DNA of 64,000 bases from Burkholderia sp. D-99 (GTDB lineage Bacteria; Pseudomonadota; Gammaproteobacteria; Burkholderiales; Burkholderiaceae), in assembly GCF_011605345.1 (NCBI RefSeq), contig NZ_JAAOXM010000011.1, forward strand, positions 1 to 64,000, given 5' to 3'. A program made the position numbers and the translations under genes. Under the pieces are notes generated by a model. The model saw only the letters and a program-made list of their open reading frames with translations, searched no databases and was not told the DNA's origin. Below, piece by piece: positions 8,617-18,041 of the stretch (position 1 is its first letter; each line of letters opens with the position of its first letter).

Positions 8617-9222
8617 TCACGCGGCGCCGGCCGCCTTGCGGACGATCAACCGGTGTACGCGCTTGCCGGACGAGGCGCTGACGACTTCGTGCTCGTCGAG
8701 CACGTACACGCCGGCGCCGAGCGCCGCATGCATCCGCGCCGAATCCAGTGCCGTGTAGAGGCGACCGCGCTCGTCGCGCAACGTGCCGTTTCCGGCCACC
8801 CGCCAGCTCAGGTACAACGTGCCGCCCGGCATCAGCAGATCGCCCAGCCGCGCGGCGGCGGCGGCCGCATCGGCCTGTTCGAGATGCATCACGACCGTTT
8901 CGCACAGCACGTTACGAAACGAGCCGGATGGCACGCCGGCCAGCGCCGGCAGCGTGGCGAGTTCGAAGCTCAGGTCCGGATGGTGCCGCCGCGCCTCGGC
9001 GAGCAGCGCGGCGCTCGCGTCGTAGCCACGCACGTCGAAGCCGCGCGACGCAAGCCAGGCCGTATCGCGGCCCGCGCCGCAACCGACGTCCGCGGTCGGC
9101 CCCGGCGAGAAATGCTGCTCCAGCAGCGCGTACATGTCGTCGGGTGCGGCCTGGTCGAGCCAGTCCTGCGCGTATTGCGCGGCATGGGCGTCGTACGCAT
9201 CGAGCGTCGGGCGATCCACCAT
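8617..9222 (-). CDS. Class I SAM-dependent methyltransferase
   Basis: 201 residues. SAM-binding motif I is ADVGCGAGRDTAW (about residues 44-56), followed by the acidic loop FDVRGYDASAALL. MHLEQAD and MPGGTLYLSWRV mark motifs III and IV of this Rossmann family. The acceptor is not predictable; similar small proteins include tellurite-resistance TehB-like and other stand-alone enzymes. It converges with the EAL gene 19 bp away and lies upstream of no other gene in an evident operon. Confidence 0.85.
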   Translation of the reverse strand: MVDRPTLDAYDAHAAQYAQDWLDQAAPDDMYALLEQHFSPGPTADVGCGAGRDTAWLASRGFDVRGYDASAALLAEARRHHPDLSFELATLPALAGVPSGSFRNVLCETVVMHLEQADAAAAAARLGDLLMPGGTLYLSWRVAGNGTLRDERGRLYTALDSARMHAALGAGVYVLDEHEVVSASSGKRVHRLIVRKAAGAA

Positions 9223-9330
9223 GATGAGTGCTCCGCATAGGCGTCGTATGACGCACCCCGCATCTTAGCCGTTGCGCCCGGCCTGTGGTGCCGCACACGA
9301 GGCCCGCACAGGCGATCGTCTGACGCCGGG

Positions 9331-10377
9331 CTACGCGGCCCGCACGTCGCCCGCGCGTGGCACCTGCGCGGTCAGCTCGGCCCACAGCGCGTCGCCGCGC
9401 CATGCCGGGCGCACGGCCGCGCCCTCGGCGTCGTGGACAAGCGCGCACAGTCTCGCATTGACAGGCGCCGGTGCGCCGAAACGCGCGGCCAGCCGCACGA
9501 TCTCACCGTTGATCCACTCGACTTCCGTCGCGCGGCGCGCCGCAAGATCGTCGGACATCGACGAACGCGCAAGCGGGTCGATCGCAAGCATCCGGCCGCC
9601 GAGCACACGGAAAGCCGCATCGGGCAGATCGAGCACGGCAGGGATCCTGGCGGCCGGCAACGGCGTCAGCCGCGCCGGGCGAATCGCGGCCCGCGCCAGC
9701 CAGTGCAGCGCCTCCCGCTGGGCCAGCGCGACGCAGCGACGGTACGCGCGTTGCGCGAGTTCGTCGCGCAGCGGCAGGTTCGCGAGCGCATTGACCGCGT
9801 TGTTCAGGTTGAGCAGCAGCTTCGCCCACTGCACGGCCGGTATGTCGCGATGCAGCGCGAGCGGCAGCCCGGCGCGCGCGAACGCGCCGGCGAACGGCTG
9901 CAGCGCGGGCGACGCTTCGGCCGCGAGCACGCCGGCCGAGCCCTGGTGAAAGGCGCCGGGACCGCGCTCGATCACGTTGAACGGCACCATGCCGGCCAGC
10001 ACGGTCGCTTGCGGCAGCGCGTCGCGCAGCACGTCGGCATTGTGCAGGCCGTTCTGGAAGCTGATCACGACCGTGCCCGGCCGCAGCACGCCGGCCAGCT
10101 GCGCCGCGGCCTCACGGGTCGCGGCCGATTTCACCGCCACGAGCACGAGCCGCGCGGCGGCCGCAACCGCCGGATCGGTCGCGAACGCGACATCGGCCGG
10201 CGCGAGCGTCGCGCGATAGCCGCGCTGGTCGGTCAGCGTCAGCCCGTGCCGATGAATCGCATCGCCGATCCGTGCGCGGCCGACGAGCGTGACATTCGCG
10301 CCGGCCGCCGCGAGCCGGCCGCCGAGATAGCAGCCGACGGCGCCCGCGCCAATCACGCAGACCGGTGCGTCAGACAT
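9331..10377 (-). CDS. panE: 2-dehydropantoate 2-reductase
   Basis: A 348-residue ketopantoate reductase family enzyme that reduces 2-dehydropantoate to pantoate with NADPH in coenzyme A synthesis. The N-terminal Rossmann motif VIGAGAVGCYLGGRL lies at about residues 8-22. FQNGLHN precedes the active-site region, and the catalytic Lys is in QWAKLLLNLNNAVNAL. The start overlaps the end of the upstream DUF962 gene by 8 bp, indicating co-transcription. A shorter paralogue lies at 51265-52209. This copy is the more likely biosynthetic one because it is outside a catabolic cluster, but that is inference. Confidence 0.85.
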   Translation of the reverse strand: MSDAPVCVIGAGAVGCYLGGRLAAAGANVTLVGRARIGDAIHRHGLTLTDQRGYRATLAPADVAFATDPAVAAAARLVLVAVKSAATREAAAQLAGVLRPGTVVISFQNGLHNADVLRDALPQATVLAGMVPFNVIERGPGAFHQGSAGVLAAEASPALQPFAGAFARAGLPLALHRDIPAVQWAKLLLNLNNAVNALANLPLRDELAQRAYRRCVALAQREALHWLARAAIRPARLTPLPAARIPAVLDLPDAAFRVLGGRMLAIDPLARSSMSDDLAARRATEVEWINGEIVRLAARFGAPAPVNARLCALVHDAEGAAVRPAWRGDALWAELTAQVPRAGDVRAA

Positions 10378-10894
10378 GCGAATGCGCGCCGCCGTGCACA
10401 GGGCCGGCGCGCCGCTCGACTTCGCGGCGCACTTCGCCGCGCAGTCCCGCGAAGAACGCGACCTCGGCGACGACGAACAGCGGCCCGACCATCAGCCCGA
10501 CCAGATCGTCGACGAAGGCGGGCTTGCGTCCTTCGAACCAGTGCCCGACGAACTGCACGATCCAGCCGACGACGAACGCGCCGATGCCGACCGCAAGCCA
10601 TTGTGTCGTCGGCAGCAACGCGAGCGACTGCGCGGCCCACAGGCCGAGCACGAACAGCGCGGTCATCACGAGCCCGAACCGCAGGTCGAGGCGCAGGTAG
10701 AACACGACGAACGCGACCGCGAGCAGCAGCGCCGGCGACAGCGCGATGCCGGCCAGCATCCCGACCGCCGGCCGCGACAGCAGCACCTCGACCGCGAATA
10801 CGATCATCGGAATCCCGACCAGATGCGTCGCGATGTTGCGCGCGTCACGGTGGTAGGCCGCATATTGCGAAAGATGGTCTTCGAGCGTCTTCAT
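10370..10894 (-). CDS. Mpo1-like / DUF962 membrane protein
   Basis: A 174-residue protein with four hydrophobic helices. It has the family signature RNIATHLVGIPMIVFAVEVLL near the N-terminus and FVGHWFEGRKPAFVDDL later. The yeast homologue Mpo1 is an iron-dependent 2-hydroxy fatty acid dioxygenase with conserved histidines; the HxVG and GHxxEG motifs here are consistent. I used the ATG at 10894, preceded by AGGAGACGCG, rather than an in-frame ATG at 10936. It is translationally coupled to panE downstream. Confidence 0.85.
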   Translation of the reverse strand: MKTLEDHLSQYAAYHRDARNIATHLVGIPMIVFAVEVLLSRPAVGMLAGIALSPALLLAVAFVVFYLRLDLRFGLVMTALFVLGLWAAQSLALLPTTQWLAVGIGAFVVGWIVQFVGHWFEGRKPAFVDDLVGLMVGPLFVVAEVAFFAGLRGEVRREVERRAGPVHGGAHSHV

Positions 10895-10975
10895 CGCGTC
10901 TCCTGGTCGGTTGTTGAGCGCTATGATGCGCGTCACGCCCGAGAACCTCTGTCAGCTACCCGACATCGCGTATCC

Positions 10976-11683
10976 ATGCCTGCTCCGCTCGCCCCGTACC
11001 TGCCGCAGATCGAAGCGAACCCGTGGTTCGCCGCGCTGCCGCCCGCGTTGCGCGCGGACCTGGTTGCCAGTGCGGTGCTGCGCCGCCTGCCCGCGGGCCA
11101 CGCGCTGTTCCGGCGCGGCGACCCGCCGTGCGGGCTGTACGCGGTGCTGACCGGTTCACTCACCATAGGTGCGGTCGACCCGCAGGGCAAGGAAGCGCTG
11201 CTGACGGTCGCCGAGCCCGTCACGTGGTTCGGCGAAATCGCGCTGTTCGACGGCCAGCCGCGCACGCACGACGCGATCGCACTCGACGACACGCTGCTGC
11301 TGCACGTCCCGCAGGCCGCACTGCTCGCGATCCTCGACGCGACGCCGCAATACTGGCGGCAGTTCGCGCTGCTGATGGCGCAGAAGCTGCGCCTGAGCTT
11401 CCTGACCGTCGAATCGATGAGCGTGATGCCGGCCGCGCAGCGGCTCGCCGCCCGCCTGCTGATGATCGCCGACGGCTATGGCGGGATCAGCGCCGGCCGC
11501 ACGCGCATCCGGCTGTCGCAGGAAAAGCTCGCGGCAATGCTGTCGCTGACGCGGCAGACCACCAACCAGTTGCTGAAGGCACTGCAGGCCGACGGCGTCG
11601 TGCGGCTGCACGTCGGCGAGATCGAGCTCATCGATGTCGACGCGCTGCGGCGCGCGAGCGGGTTGCCCGACGGCATGCGCTGA
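10976..11683 (+). CDS. Crp/Fnr-family transcriptional regulator
   Basis: 235 residues. The cyclic-nucleotide-binding-like beta roll occupies about residues 15-125 (GHALFRRGDPPCGLYAVLTGSL, then WFGEIALFDGQPRTHDAIA). A long dimer helix follows, then a winged HTH at about 165-225 with recognition helix RQTTNQLLKALQADGVVRL. It lacks the N-terminal cysteine cluster of FNR, so an oxygen-sensing iron-sulfur centre is unlikely. It is divergent from the DUF962-panE pair and precedes chrA in the same direction. The effector is unknown. Confidence 0.88.
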   Translation: MPAPLAPYLPQIEANPWFAALPPALRADLVASAVLRRLPAGHALFRRGDPPCGLYAVLTGSLTIGAVDPQGKEALLTVAEPVTWFGEIALFDGQPRTHDAIALDDTLLLHVPQAALLAILDATPQYWRQFALLMAQKLRLSFLTVESMSVMPAAQRLAARLLMIADGYGGISAGRTRIRLSQEKLAAMLSLTRQTTNQLLKALQADGVVRLHVGEIELIDVDALRRASGLPDGMR

Positions 11684-11769
11684 GCCCCGGCACCACCGTT
11701 GCGCGGCCACCCGGCCGTCACCGCGTTGCGCTATCGTGACGGCTCGTCCGTTCATCCGCCCGCCCCGCT

Positions 11770-12981
11770 TTGAGCACGTCGACCGCCTCCGCTCCCTCCC
11801 GCCATCCCTGGCCGGTGTTCATCGCATTCCTGCGGCTCGGCCTCACGTCGTTCGGCGGCCCGGTCGCGCATCTCGGCTACTTCCGCACCGAGTTCGTCAC
11901 GCGGCGCGCCTGGCTCACCGAGCGCGCGTATGCGGATCTCGTCGGGCTGTGCCAGTTCCTGCCGGGGCCCGCGAGCAGCCAGCTCGGGATGGCGATCGGC
12001 CTCGCGCGCGCCGGCTACTTGGGAATGTTCGCCGCGTGGCTCGGCTTCACGCTGCCGTCGGCGTTGCTGATGATGCTGTTCGCGCTCGGTGTGCACGCGA
12101 GCGGCGCGCCGATCGAAGCCGGCGCGCTGCACGGGCTGCGCATCGTGTCGGTCGCCGTGATCGCGCAAGCCGTGTGGGGCATGGCACGCACGCTGTGCCC
12201 GGATGCACGACGCGTCACGCTGATGGCCGCGGCCGCCTGCGTCGCCCTGCTCGCGCCGGCCGCATGGACGCAGGTTGCAGTGATCGTCGCGGCCGGATTG
12301 GCCGGCCTCGTGCTGCTACCGCAGCCGGCGCGCGGCGCCCACGATCCGTTGCCGCTGCACGTGTCGCCCCGCGCGGGCGTACTGTGGCTCGCGCTGTTCG
12401 CGGCGCTCCTCGTCGTACTGCCGTTCGCGGCCCGCGCGCTGCGCTCCGATACGCTCGCCGTCGTCGATGCATTCTTCCGTACGGGCGCGCTCGTGTTCGG
12501 CGGCGGGCACGTGGTGCTGCCGCTGCTGCAAGCGGCCGTGGTCGCGCCCGGCTGGGTCGGCGATGCGGCGTTCCTGGCCGGCTACGGCGTCGCGCAGGCC
12601 GTGCCGGGGCCGCTGTTCACGTTCTCGGCGTTTCTCGGCGCGTCGCTGCGCACCGCGCCGAACGGCTGGCTCGGCGGCACGATCGCGCTGGTGTCGATCT
12701 TCGCGCCGTCGTTCCTGCTGGTGGCCGGCACCGCGCCGTTCTGGGAGCGGCTGCGCCGCAGCACGCGGATGCAGGCCGCGCTCGCCGGCGTGAATGCGGC
12801 CGTCGTCGGGCTGCTGCTCGCCGCGCTCTATCATCCGGTCTGGACCGACACGATCATGGCGCCGCGCGACCTGGCCGCCGCGCTCGTCGCATTCGTCGCG
12901 CTGGTGTTCTGGCGCGTGCCGCCGTGGGCCGTCGTGATCGCGAGCGCGGCGCTCGGCTGGGGGCTCGGCATCCTGGCCTGA
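11770..12981 (+). CDS. chrA: Chromate transporter (CHR family, long form)
   Basis: A 403-residue inner-membrane protein with two homologous CHR halves. The first has RLGLTSFGGPVAHLGYF and CQFLPGPASSQLGMAIG; the second has RTGALVFGGGHVVLPLL and GYGVAQAVPGPLFTFSAFLG. The two-domain form exports chromate. The only start consistent with the upstream stop at 11737 is a TTG at 11770, and no clear ribosome-binding site precedes it. The preceding Crp/Fnr-type gene is 86 bp away, so co-transcription is possible. A bidirectional hairpin follows at 13021. Confidence 0.9.
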   Translation: MSTSTASAPSRHPWPVFIAFLRLGLTSFGGPVAHLGYFRTEFVTRRAWLTERAYADLVGLCQFLPGPASSQLGMAIGLARAGYLGMFAAWLGFTLPSALLMMLFALGVHASGAPIEAGALHGLRIVSVAVIAQAVWGMARTLCPDARRVTLMAAAACVALLAPAAWTQVAVIVAAGLAGLVLLPQPARGAHDPLPLHVSPRAGVLWLALFAALLVVLPFAARALRSDTLAVVDAFFRTGALVFGGGHVVLPLLQAAVVAPGWVGDAAFLAGYGVAQAVPGPLFTFSAFLGASLRTAPNGWLGGTIALVSIFAPSFLLVAGTAPFWERLRRSTRMQAALAGVNAAVVGLLLAALYHPVWTDTIMAPRDLAAALVAFVALVFWRVPPWAVVIASAALGWGLGILA

Positions 12982-13020
12982 TCGGGCACGCGCGGCACGT
13001 TCCACCGCGACAAAAACAAA

Positions 13021-13046
13021 AAGCCCTCGAAACGAGGGCTTTTTTG
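13021..13046. terminator. Bidirectional terminator between chrA and sodB
   Basis: Hairpin AAGCCCTCG-AAA-CGAGGGCTT followed by a T-run on the plus strand and preceded by an A-rich run that serves as the T-tract on the minus strand. It sits between convergent genes. Confidence 0.85.
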
Positions 13047-13086
13047 CTGGGTGCCGCGCGCCGTAGCGGCGCGCAGGCGCCGGACC

Positions 13087-13665
13087 TTACGCGAAGTTCT
13101 TCGCTGCGAAGTCCCAGTTCACGATGTTCCAGAACGCTTCGACGAACTTCGGACGTGCGTTGCGGTAGTCGATGTAGTACGCGTGTTCCCACACGTCGAT
13201 CGTCAGCAGTGCCTTGTCGGCGGTCGTCAGCGGCGTCGCTGCGTTGCTCGTCGACACGATGTCGAGCGAACCGTCAGCCTTCTTCACGAGCCATGCCCAG
13301 CCCGAGCCGAACGTGCCGACTGCGGCCTTCGTGAACGCTTCCTTGAATGCGTCGTACGAACCCCACTTCGCGTTGATCGCGTCGCCCAGCACGCCCGTCG
13401 GTGCGCCGCCGCCGTTCGGCGACAGGCTGTTCCAGAAGAACGTGTGGTTCCAGATTTGCGCGGCGTTGTTGAAGATGCCGCCCGACGACTTCTTCACGAT
13501 CTCTTCCAGCGACAGGTTTTCGAATTCCGTGCCCGGGATCAGATTGTTCAGGTTCGTCACATAAGCCTGATGGTGCTTGCCGTAGTGGTACTGGATCGTC
13601 TCGAGCGAGATGGTCGGCGCGAGTGCGTCTTCAGCGTACGGGAGCGGCGGGAGCGTATGAGCCAT
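13087..13665 (-). CDS. sodB: Superoxide dismutase, Fe type
   Basis: A 192-residue cytosolic superoxide dismutase that converts superoxide to oxygen and peroxide. Metal ligands are readable: H27 in QYHYGKHHQAY, H74 in IWNHTFFW, and D157 and H161 in DVWEHAYY. Gln70 in NNAAQIWNH and the GSGWAW segment favour iron over manganese. The ATG at 13665 follows AAGGAA; the in-frame extension to 13764 lies across the promoter and was rejected. Highly conserved and apparently monocistronic. Confidence 0.97.
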   Translation of the reverse strand: MAHTLPPLPYAEDALAPTISLETIQYHYGKHHQAYVTNLNNLIPGTEFENLSLEEIVKKSSGGIFNNAAQIWNHTFFWNSLSPNGGGAPTGVLGDAINAKWGSYDAFKEAFTKAAVGTFGSGWAWLVKKADGSLDIVSTSNAATPLTTADKALLTIDVWEHAYYIDYRNARPKFVEAFWNIVNWDFAAKNFA

Positions 13666-13722
13666 GGCGATTCCTTCGTTGAGTATGTAGGGGGGCTTGT
13701 GTTGAATGCTGCCGAGCGTCCG

Positions 13723-13751
13723 ATTGTAGGCGAGACCGAATAACCCCGCAA
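13723..13751 (-). promoter_or_regulatory. Candidate sodB promoter
   Basis: Minus strand TTGCGG (13746-13751) and TACAAT (13723-13728) are separated by 17 bp. Transcription would begin about 50 bp before the sodB ATG. Confidence 0.6.
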
Positions 13752-13891
13752 ACTCACGGGCCATTTATCCGCGGTATGCGGAAAAGCGATGTTCGCGCAT
13801 CGTCCGGCGGGGTGAGCCGACACTGCGCAGCATCCGTTCCGGCGCGAGGTTCGCCCGTTGCGCGACCTCCGCTGCGCTCGCACCGGTTATG

Positions 13892-15274
13892 TCAGATCGT
13901 ATCGGTCAGCCGCGGCTGCACATCCGCGAGCGACACGTCGGCCGAGCCTTCGGCGAGATGCACGGTCAGGCGCCGCTGCGGCTTCAGCGCGTTCGGCGTG
14001 CGCACCGCGCGGCCCGTCTGTGCATCGATCAGCGCCGCATAGCCGCGCTCGAGCGTGCGCTGCGGGCTCAGCACCTCGAGCCTTGCCGCACAGGCTGACA
14101 CGCGAGCCGTGTCGCGTTCGTGACGGCGCTGCAATGCCAGCACAAGACGCTGCGACAGCCCCGCGAGCGCCTGGCGCGCCTGCGACGGATCGGGGCGCGC
14201 GCGCTGCCAGCGCAGCTGCGCGAGCGCGAACCGTGCGCGCGCATCACGCACCGGCCGCGACGCCGCGGAGGCAAGCCGCACGGCGAGCTGCTCGACGTGC
14301 GTGCGCTGCCGCTGAAGCCGCTCGGCCGGGCTCACCAGCCGGCGCGCGAGCCAGTCGAGCTGCTGCGCGCGCTGCTCCAACCGGCGTTCCATGCCGCGCG
14401 CGAGCGCACGCTGGCGCTCGCCGACCTCGCGCAGCAGCAGCGCGCGCTGCGGGCTCGCGAGCTCGGCGGCGCCGGTCGGCGTCGGCGCGCGCAGGTCGGC
14501 CGCGAAGTCCGCGATCGTGAAATCGGTTTCGTGCCCGACGCCGCTGACGACCGGCAGGTCGCTCGCCGCGATCGCGCGCGCCAGCGCCTCGTCGTTGAAC
14601 GACCACAGATCCTCGATCGAGCCGCCCCCGCGACAGACCAGCAGCACGTCGACCTCGCGGCGCGCATTCGCGGTCTCGACGGCCGCGACGAGCTTTTCGG
14701 CGGAACCGGCACCCTGCACGGGCGCCGGATAGACGATCACCGGAATGTGCGGCGCGCGGCGGGCGAGCGTGGTCAGCACGTCGCGCAGCGCGGCCGCCTG
14801 CAGCGACGTGACGATGCCGATCGCGCGCGGGTGGGCCGGCAGCGGCCGCTTGCGCTCGGGCGCGAAGAGCCCCTCGCCCTCGAGCTGCGCCTTCAGCCGC
14901 AGGAACGCCTCGTACAGGCGCCCCTGCCCGGTGCGTCGCACGGCCTCGACGTTGAGCTGCACTTCGCCGCGCGGCTCGTACATCGTGACGACAGCGCGTA
15001 TCTCGATCCGGTCGCCTTCGCGCGGCGTGAACTCCGCGTATTGCGCACGGCCGCGGAACATCACGCAGCGCATCTGCGCCTGCTGGTCCTTGATCGAGAA
15101 ATACCAGTGGCCGCTCGCGGCGCGCGTGAAATTCGATACTTCGCCCGAAATCCACAGCAGCGGAAACGAGCGCTCGAGCATCGTCGAAATCGCACGATTG
15201 AGCGCCGAGACGGGTATCACTTCGTCGCCGCCGCGGGTCGCGCCCGGTGCGGCAAATGGGGAGTCGGAAGGCAT
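13892..15274 (-). CDS. xseA: Exodeoxyribonuclease VII large subunit
   Basis: 460 residues. An N-terminal OB fold (about 18-115: VSALNRAISTMLERSFPLLWISGEVSNF, then GHWYFSIKDQQAQMRCVMFRG) is followed by the catalytic domain with GIVTSLQAAALRDVL, VLLVCRGGGSIEDLWSFND and VVSGVGHETDFTIAD. A long charged helical region follows, ending LERGYAAL. With XseB it degrades single-stranded DNA; xseB is not in this window. I chose the ATG at 15274 (MPSDSPF); the frame is open further upstream to 15517 but that part is not conserved in type. Confidence 0.95.
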   Translation of the reverse strand: MPSDSPFAAPGATRGGDEVIPVSALNRAISTMLERSFPLLWISGEVSNFTRAASGHWYFSIKDQQAQMRCVMFRGRAQYAEFTPREGDRIEIRAVVTMYEPRGEVQLNVEAVRRTGQGRLYEAFLRLKAQLEGEGLFAPERKRPLPAHPRAIGIVTSLQAAALRDVLTTLARRAPHIPVIVYPAPVQGAGSAEKLVAAVETANARREVDVLLVCRGGGSIEDLWSFNDEALARAIAASDLPVVSGVGHETDFTIADFAADLRAPTPTGAAELASPQRALLLREVGERQRALARGMERRLEQRAQQLDWLARRLVSPAERLQRQRTHVEQLAVRLASAASRPVRDARARFALAQLRWQRARPDPSQARQALAGLSQRLVLALQRRHERDTARVSACAARLEVLSPQRTLERGYAALIDAQTGRAVRTPNALKPQRRLTVHLAEGSADVSLADVQPRLTDTI

Positions 15275-15724
15275 GGACGGTCGGATGAATGCTGGCGGCG
15301 ACACGATAGTCCGACACGCGCGCGACGTCCAGCGCCGGGCGCATGCGCCGCGACGCGCGGAAGGTGTCCACACTTTGGCAATCGTCGGCCTAAAACGCTC
15401 GAAAACCGCCGAAAAATCCAGACGATTCGCAATAACACATTGATTTTTATACATTTTTAAAACTTTCGAAACGATTCTCATCCGATTCGAGGCCCACCCC
15501 ACGGGCGTTTGACGCAATCGAACGGGGAGTTCTTCACAGAGTTATCCACAAGCCGCCGCGATCCGGCCCCGTGGGCTGCGTCGGCCGGTCGCGCTTGCCG
15601 CGCCCGCCCGCGGCGCGCTAGAGTGCCGCCTTCCGCAGACCCCGCGGCATGCGCCGCCCAACGGAGAATCCGCCTTGACGAATCCGTCCCACGCCGCGGC
15701 GCACGACCTGCCGCGCCCGGCCCG
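15275..15724. other. Intergenic region between xseA and lpxK
   Basis: About 450 bp without a convincing gene. It contains a locally AT-rich stretch around 15420-15475, which probably holds the divergent promoters, although I could not choose a clear hexamer pair. It also holds a consensus DnaA box at 15542-15550. Confidence 0.5.
15542..15550 (+). promoter_or_regulatory. Consensus DnaA box
   Basis: TTATCCACA, the canonical high-affinity DnaA 9-mer, lies about 180 bp before lpxK. It is a single copy, so it is not an origin. A second perfect copy is at 23823. Confidence 0.4.
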
Positions 15725-16753
15725 ATGAGCACGCCCGACGGCCCGCTCGCCCGGCTCGAAGCGCGCCTGACGCGCGAATGGCAGCGCCGCGGCGCGCTCG
15801 CTTGGGCGCTCACGCCGTTCGCGTGCGTGTTCGGCCTGTGCGCGGCGCTGCGGCGCACCGCCTACGCACAGGGCTGGAAGAAGCCGGTCGACGTCGGCGT
15901 GCCCGTCGTCGTAGTCGGCAACGTGACCGTCGGCGGCACCGGCAAGACGCCGACCGTGATCGCACTCGTCGACGCGTTGCGGGCGGCCGGCTTCACACCC
16001 GGCATCGTGTCGCGCGGCTACGGCGCGAACGTGAAGGCGCCGACCGCCGTCACGCCCGCATCACGCGCCAGCGTGGGCGGCGACGAGCCGCTCCTGATCG
16101 CACGCCGCACCGGTGCGCCCGTCTGGGTATGCCCGGATCGCGTCGCGGCCGCGCAGGCGCTACGCGCCGCGCATCCGGACGTCGACGTGATCGTCAGCGA
16201 CGACGGCCTGCAGCACTACCGCCTCGCGCGGACGGTCGAGCTCGTCGTGTTCGACCACCGGCTCGGCGGCAACGGCTTCCTGCTGCCGGCCGGCCCGCTG
16301 CGCGAGCCGCTGTCGCGGCACCGCGACGCCACGCTCGTCAACGATCCATACAGCGGCGCGCTGCCGCCGTGGCCCGACACCTATTCGCTCGCGCTCACGC
16401 CGGGCGCCGCGTGGCACCTCGACCAGCCCGCGCTGCGCCGCCCGCTGTCGCAATTCGCGAACGAGCGCGTACTCGCCGCGGCCGGCATCGGTGCGCCGGA
16501 ACGCTTCTTCGCGACGCTGCGCGCGGCCGGTCTCGCGCCCGCGACGCGCGCGCTGCCCGACCACTATGCGTTCGCCGACAATCCGTTCGTCGACGACGCC
16601 GTCGACGCGATCCTGATCACCGAGAAGGATGCAGTAAAATTGGGCGCTTCCTGGCGCGATGCTCGACTGTGGGTCGTCCCCGTCGAAGCCGCGCTCGACC
16701 CTCGCCTCATTGCCCTCGTTGTGGAGAAACTCCGTGGACGCTCGCCTGCTTGA
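15725..16753 (+). CDS. lpxK: Tetraacyldisaccharide 4'-kinase
   Basis: A 342-residue membrane-associated kinase that phosphorylates the lipid A disaccharide precursor. An N-terminal hydrophobic helix (about 24-42) anchors it. The P-loop GNVTVGGTGKT is at about 65-75, and SDDGLQHYRL and GPLREPLSR are family motifs. The ATG at 15725 was chosen because upstream in-frame codons are not conserved in type. The 3' end overlaps the next gene by 20 bp, and kdsB follows, so this is a lipopolysaccharide synthesis operon. Confidence 0.96.
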   Translation: MSTPDGPLARLEARLTREWQRRGALAWALTPFACVFGLCAALRRTAYAQGWKKPVDVGVPVVVVGNVTVGGTGKTPTVIALVDALRAAGFTPGIVSRGYGANVKAPTAVTPASRASVGGDEPLLIARRTGAPVWVCPDRVAAAQALRAAHPDVDVIVSDDGLQHYRLARTVELVVFDHRLGGNGFLLPAGPLREPLSRHRDATLVNDPYSGALPPWPDTYSLALTPGAAWHLDQPALRRPLSQFANERVLAAAGIGAPERFFATLRAAGLAPATRALPDHYAFADNPFVDDAVDAILITEKDAVKLGASWRDARLWVVPVEAALDPRLIALVVEKLRGRSPA

Positions 16754-16928
16754 AATCCTTGTGTGCCCTATCTGCAAAGGCCCGCTCCACTATGACCGTG
16801 CCGCGCAGGAGTTGATCTGCAACGCGGACAAGCTCGCCTACCCGATCCGCGACGGCATCCCCGTGATGCTGGTCGACGAAGCGCGCCAGACCGTCGAAGG
16901 CACGCCGGTCGACCCGGCCGGCCGCTAA
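16734..16928 (+). CDS. Trm112-like / UPF0434 small protein
   Basis: A 64-residue protein of the YcaR/Trm112-like family, with C11-x2-C14 in LVCPICKGPL, C29 in ELICN, and the family ending YPIRDGIPVMLVDEAR. Starts at GTG 16734, with GGAGAAA upstream, and overlaps the lpxK stop region by 20 bp. It lies between lpxK and kdsB, as in many proteobacteria. No firm function; Trm112 relatives activate methyltransferases. Confidence 0.92.
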   Translation: MDARLLEILVCPICKGPLHYDRAAQELICNADKLAYPIRDGIPVMLVDEARQTVEGTPVDPAGR

Positions 16929-17039
16929 GCCGCCCGACCCAGCCCGAGCTGCGGCCCGTCCGCGGCCAGGGCGCCGAACCCCGCCGGGCGACCCGCGCCA
17001 GACGCGCCGCCCGCTCCGTTCTTTTCTCCGCCCTCCCCG

Positions 17040-17831
17040 ATGACTCACCCGCAACCCTTCATCGCCGTCATTCCCGCCCGGCTCGCGTCGACGCGGCTCC
17101 CGAACAAGCCGCTCGCCGATCTCGGTGGCAAGCCGATGGTCGTGCGCGTCGCCGAGCGTGCGCGCGAAGCGGGCGCGCAGCAGGTGCTCGTCGCGTCCGA
17201 CGCGCAGAGCGTGCTCGATGCGGCACGCGATCACGGCTTCGAAGCGGTGCTGACGCGCGCCGACCATCCGTCCGGCACCGACCGGCTCGCGGAAGTCGCC
17301 GCGACGTTCGGGTGGAGCGACGACACCGTCGTCGTCAACGTTCAGGGCGACGAACCGCTGATCGACCCCGTACTCGTGCGCGACGTAGCGTCGCACCTCG
17401 CCGCGCATCCGGCCTGCGCGATTGCGACGGCCGCGCACCCGATCCACGACGCGGCCGACGTGTTCAATCCGAACGTCGTCAAGGTCGCGCTCGACGCTCA
17501 AAGCGTCGCGCTGTACTTCTCGCGCGCGCCGATTCCATGGAGCCGGGACGCATACCAGCCGCACTGGCCCGACGTCGCAGCCATGCCTGCGCCCGCTTTC
17601 CCGGTCTACCGGCACATCGGCCTCTACGCGTATCGCGCGCGTTTCCTGCGCACGTATCCGACGCTCGCGCAGGCGCCGATCGAACAGGCCGAGCAACTCG
17701 AACAGTTGCGCGCGCTGTGGCACGGCGAGCGCATCGCCGTGCTGATCACCGAATCCGCGCCCGAAGCCGGAATCGACACGCCGGCCGATCTCGCACGCGT
17801 GCAGGCCCTTTTTCAGCCGGGTTCAAAATAA
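17040..17831 (+). CDS. kdsB: 3-deoxy-manno-octulosonate cytidylyltransferase
   Basis: A 263-residue CMP-Kdo synthetase that activates Kdo for attachment to lipid A. The nucleotide-binding N-terminus is AVIPARLASTRLPNKPLADL (about residues 10-29). VNVQGDEPLI carries the metal-binding aspartate, and RHIGLYAYR is the Kdo-binding region. Third gene of the lpxK cluster, 111 bp after the UPF0434 gene. Confidence 0.97.
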   Translation: MTHPQPFIAVIPARLASTRLPNKPLADLGGKPMVVRVAERAREAGAQQVLVASDAQSVLDAARDHGFEAVLTRADHPSGTDRLAEVAATFGWSDDTVVVNVQGDEPLIDPVLVRDVASHLAAHPACAIATAAHPIHDAADVFNPNVVKVALDAQSVALYFSRAPIPWSRDAYQPHWPDVAAMPAPAFPVYRHIGLYAYRARFLRTYPTLAQAPIEQAEQLEQLRALWHGERIAVLITESAPEAGIDTPADLARVQALFQPGSK

Positions 17832-18041
17832 CCCGTGGCATAATCAGGCGATTGTGCGAGCCGTCCGCGACCAGCGCGTCCTCGCTTGACCCCGCCCGCG
17901 GCCCTGCCGGCAGCCGCGCGTCGCCCAACCCGACGCGCCGCATCAGACCGATCCGCCGCGCGCCAGGCAAGCCCCGCGCACACCGTCGCCGGCGCTTTTT
18001 TGCGTCTCGCCACACGAATCTACATACTTGGAGATATCACC

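Noticed and set aside
15371..15517. N-terminal extension of xseA to 15517
   Set aside because: The added residues do not resemble exonuclease VII, and they would run through the AT-rich putative promoter region.
15542..15550. Replication origin suggested by the DnaA box
   Set aside because: It is an isolated box; there is no dnaA, dnaN or parAB neighbourhood and no cluster of boxes.
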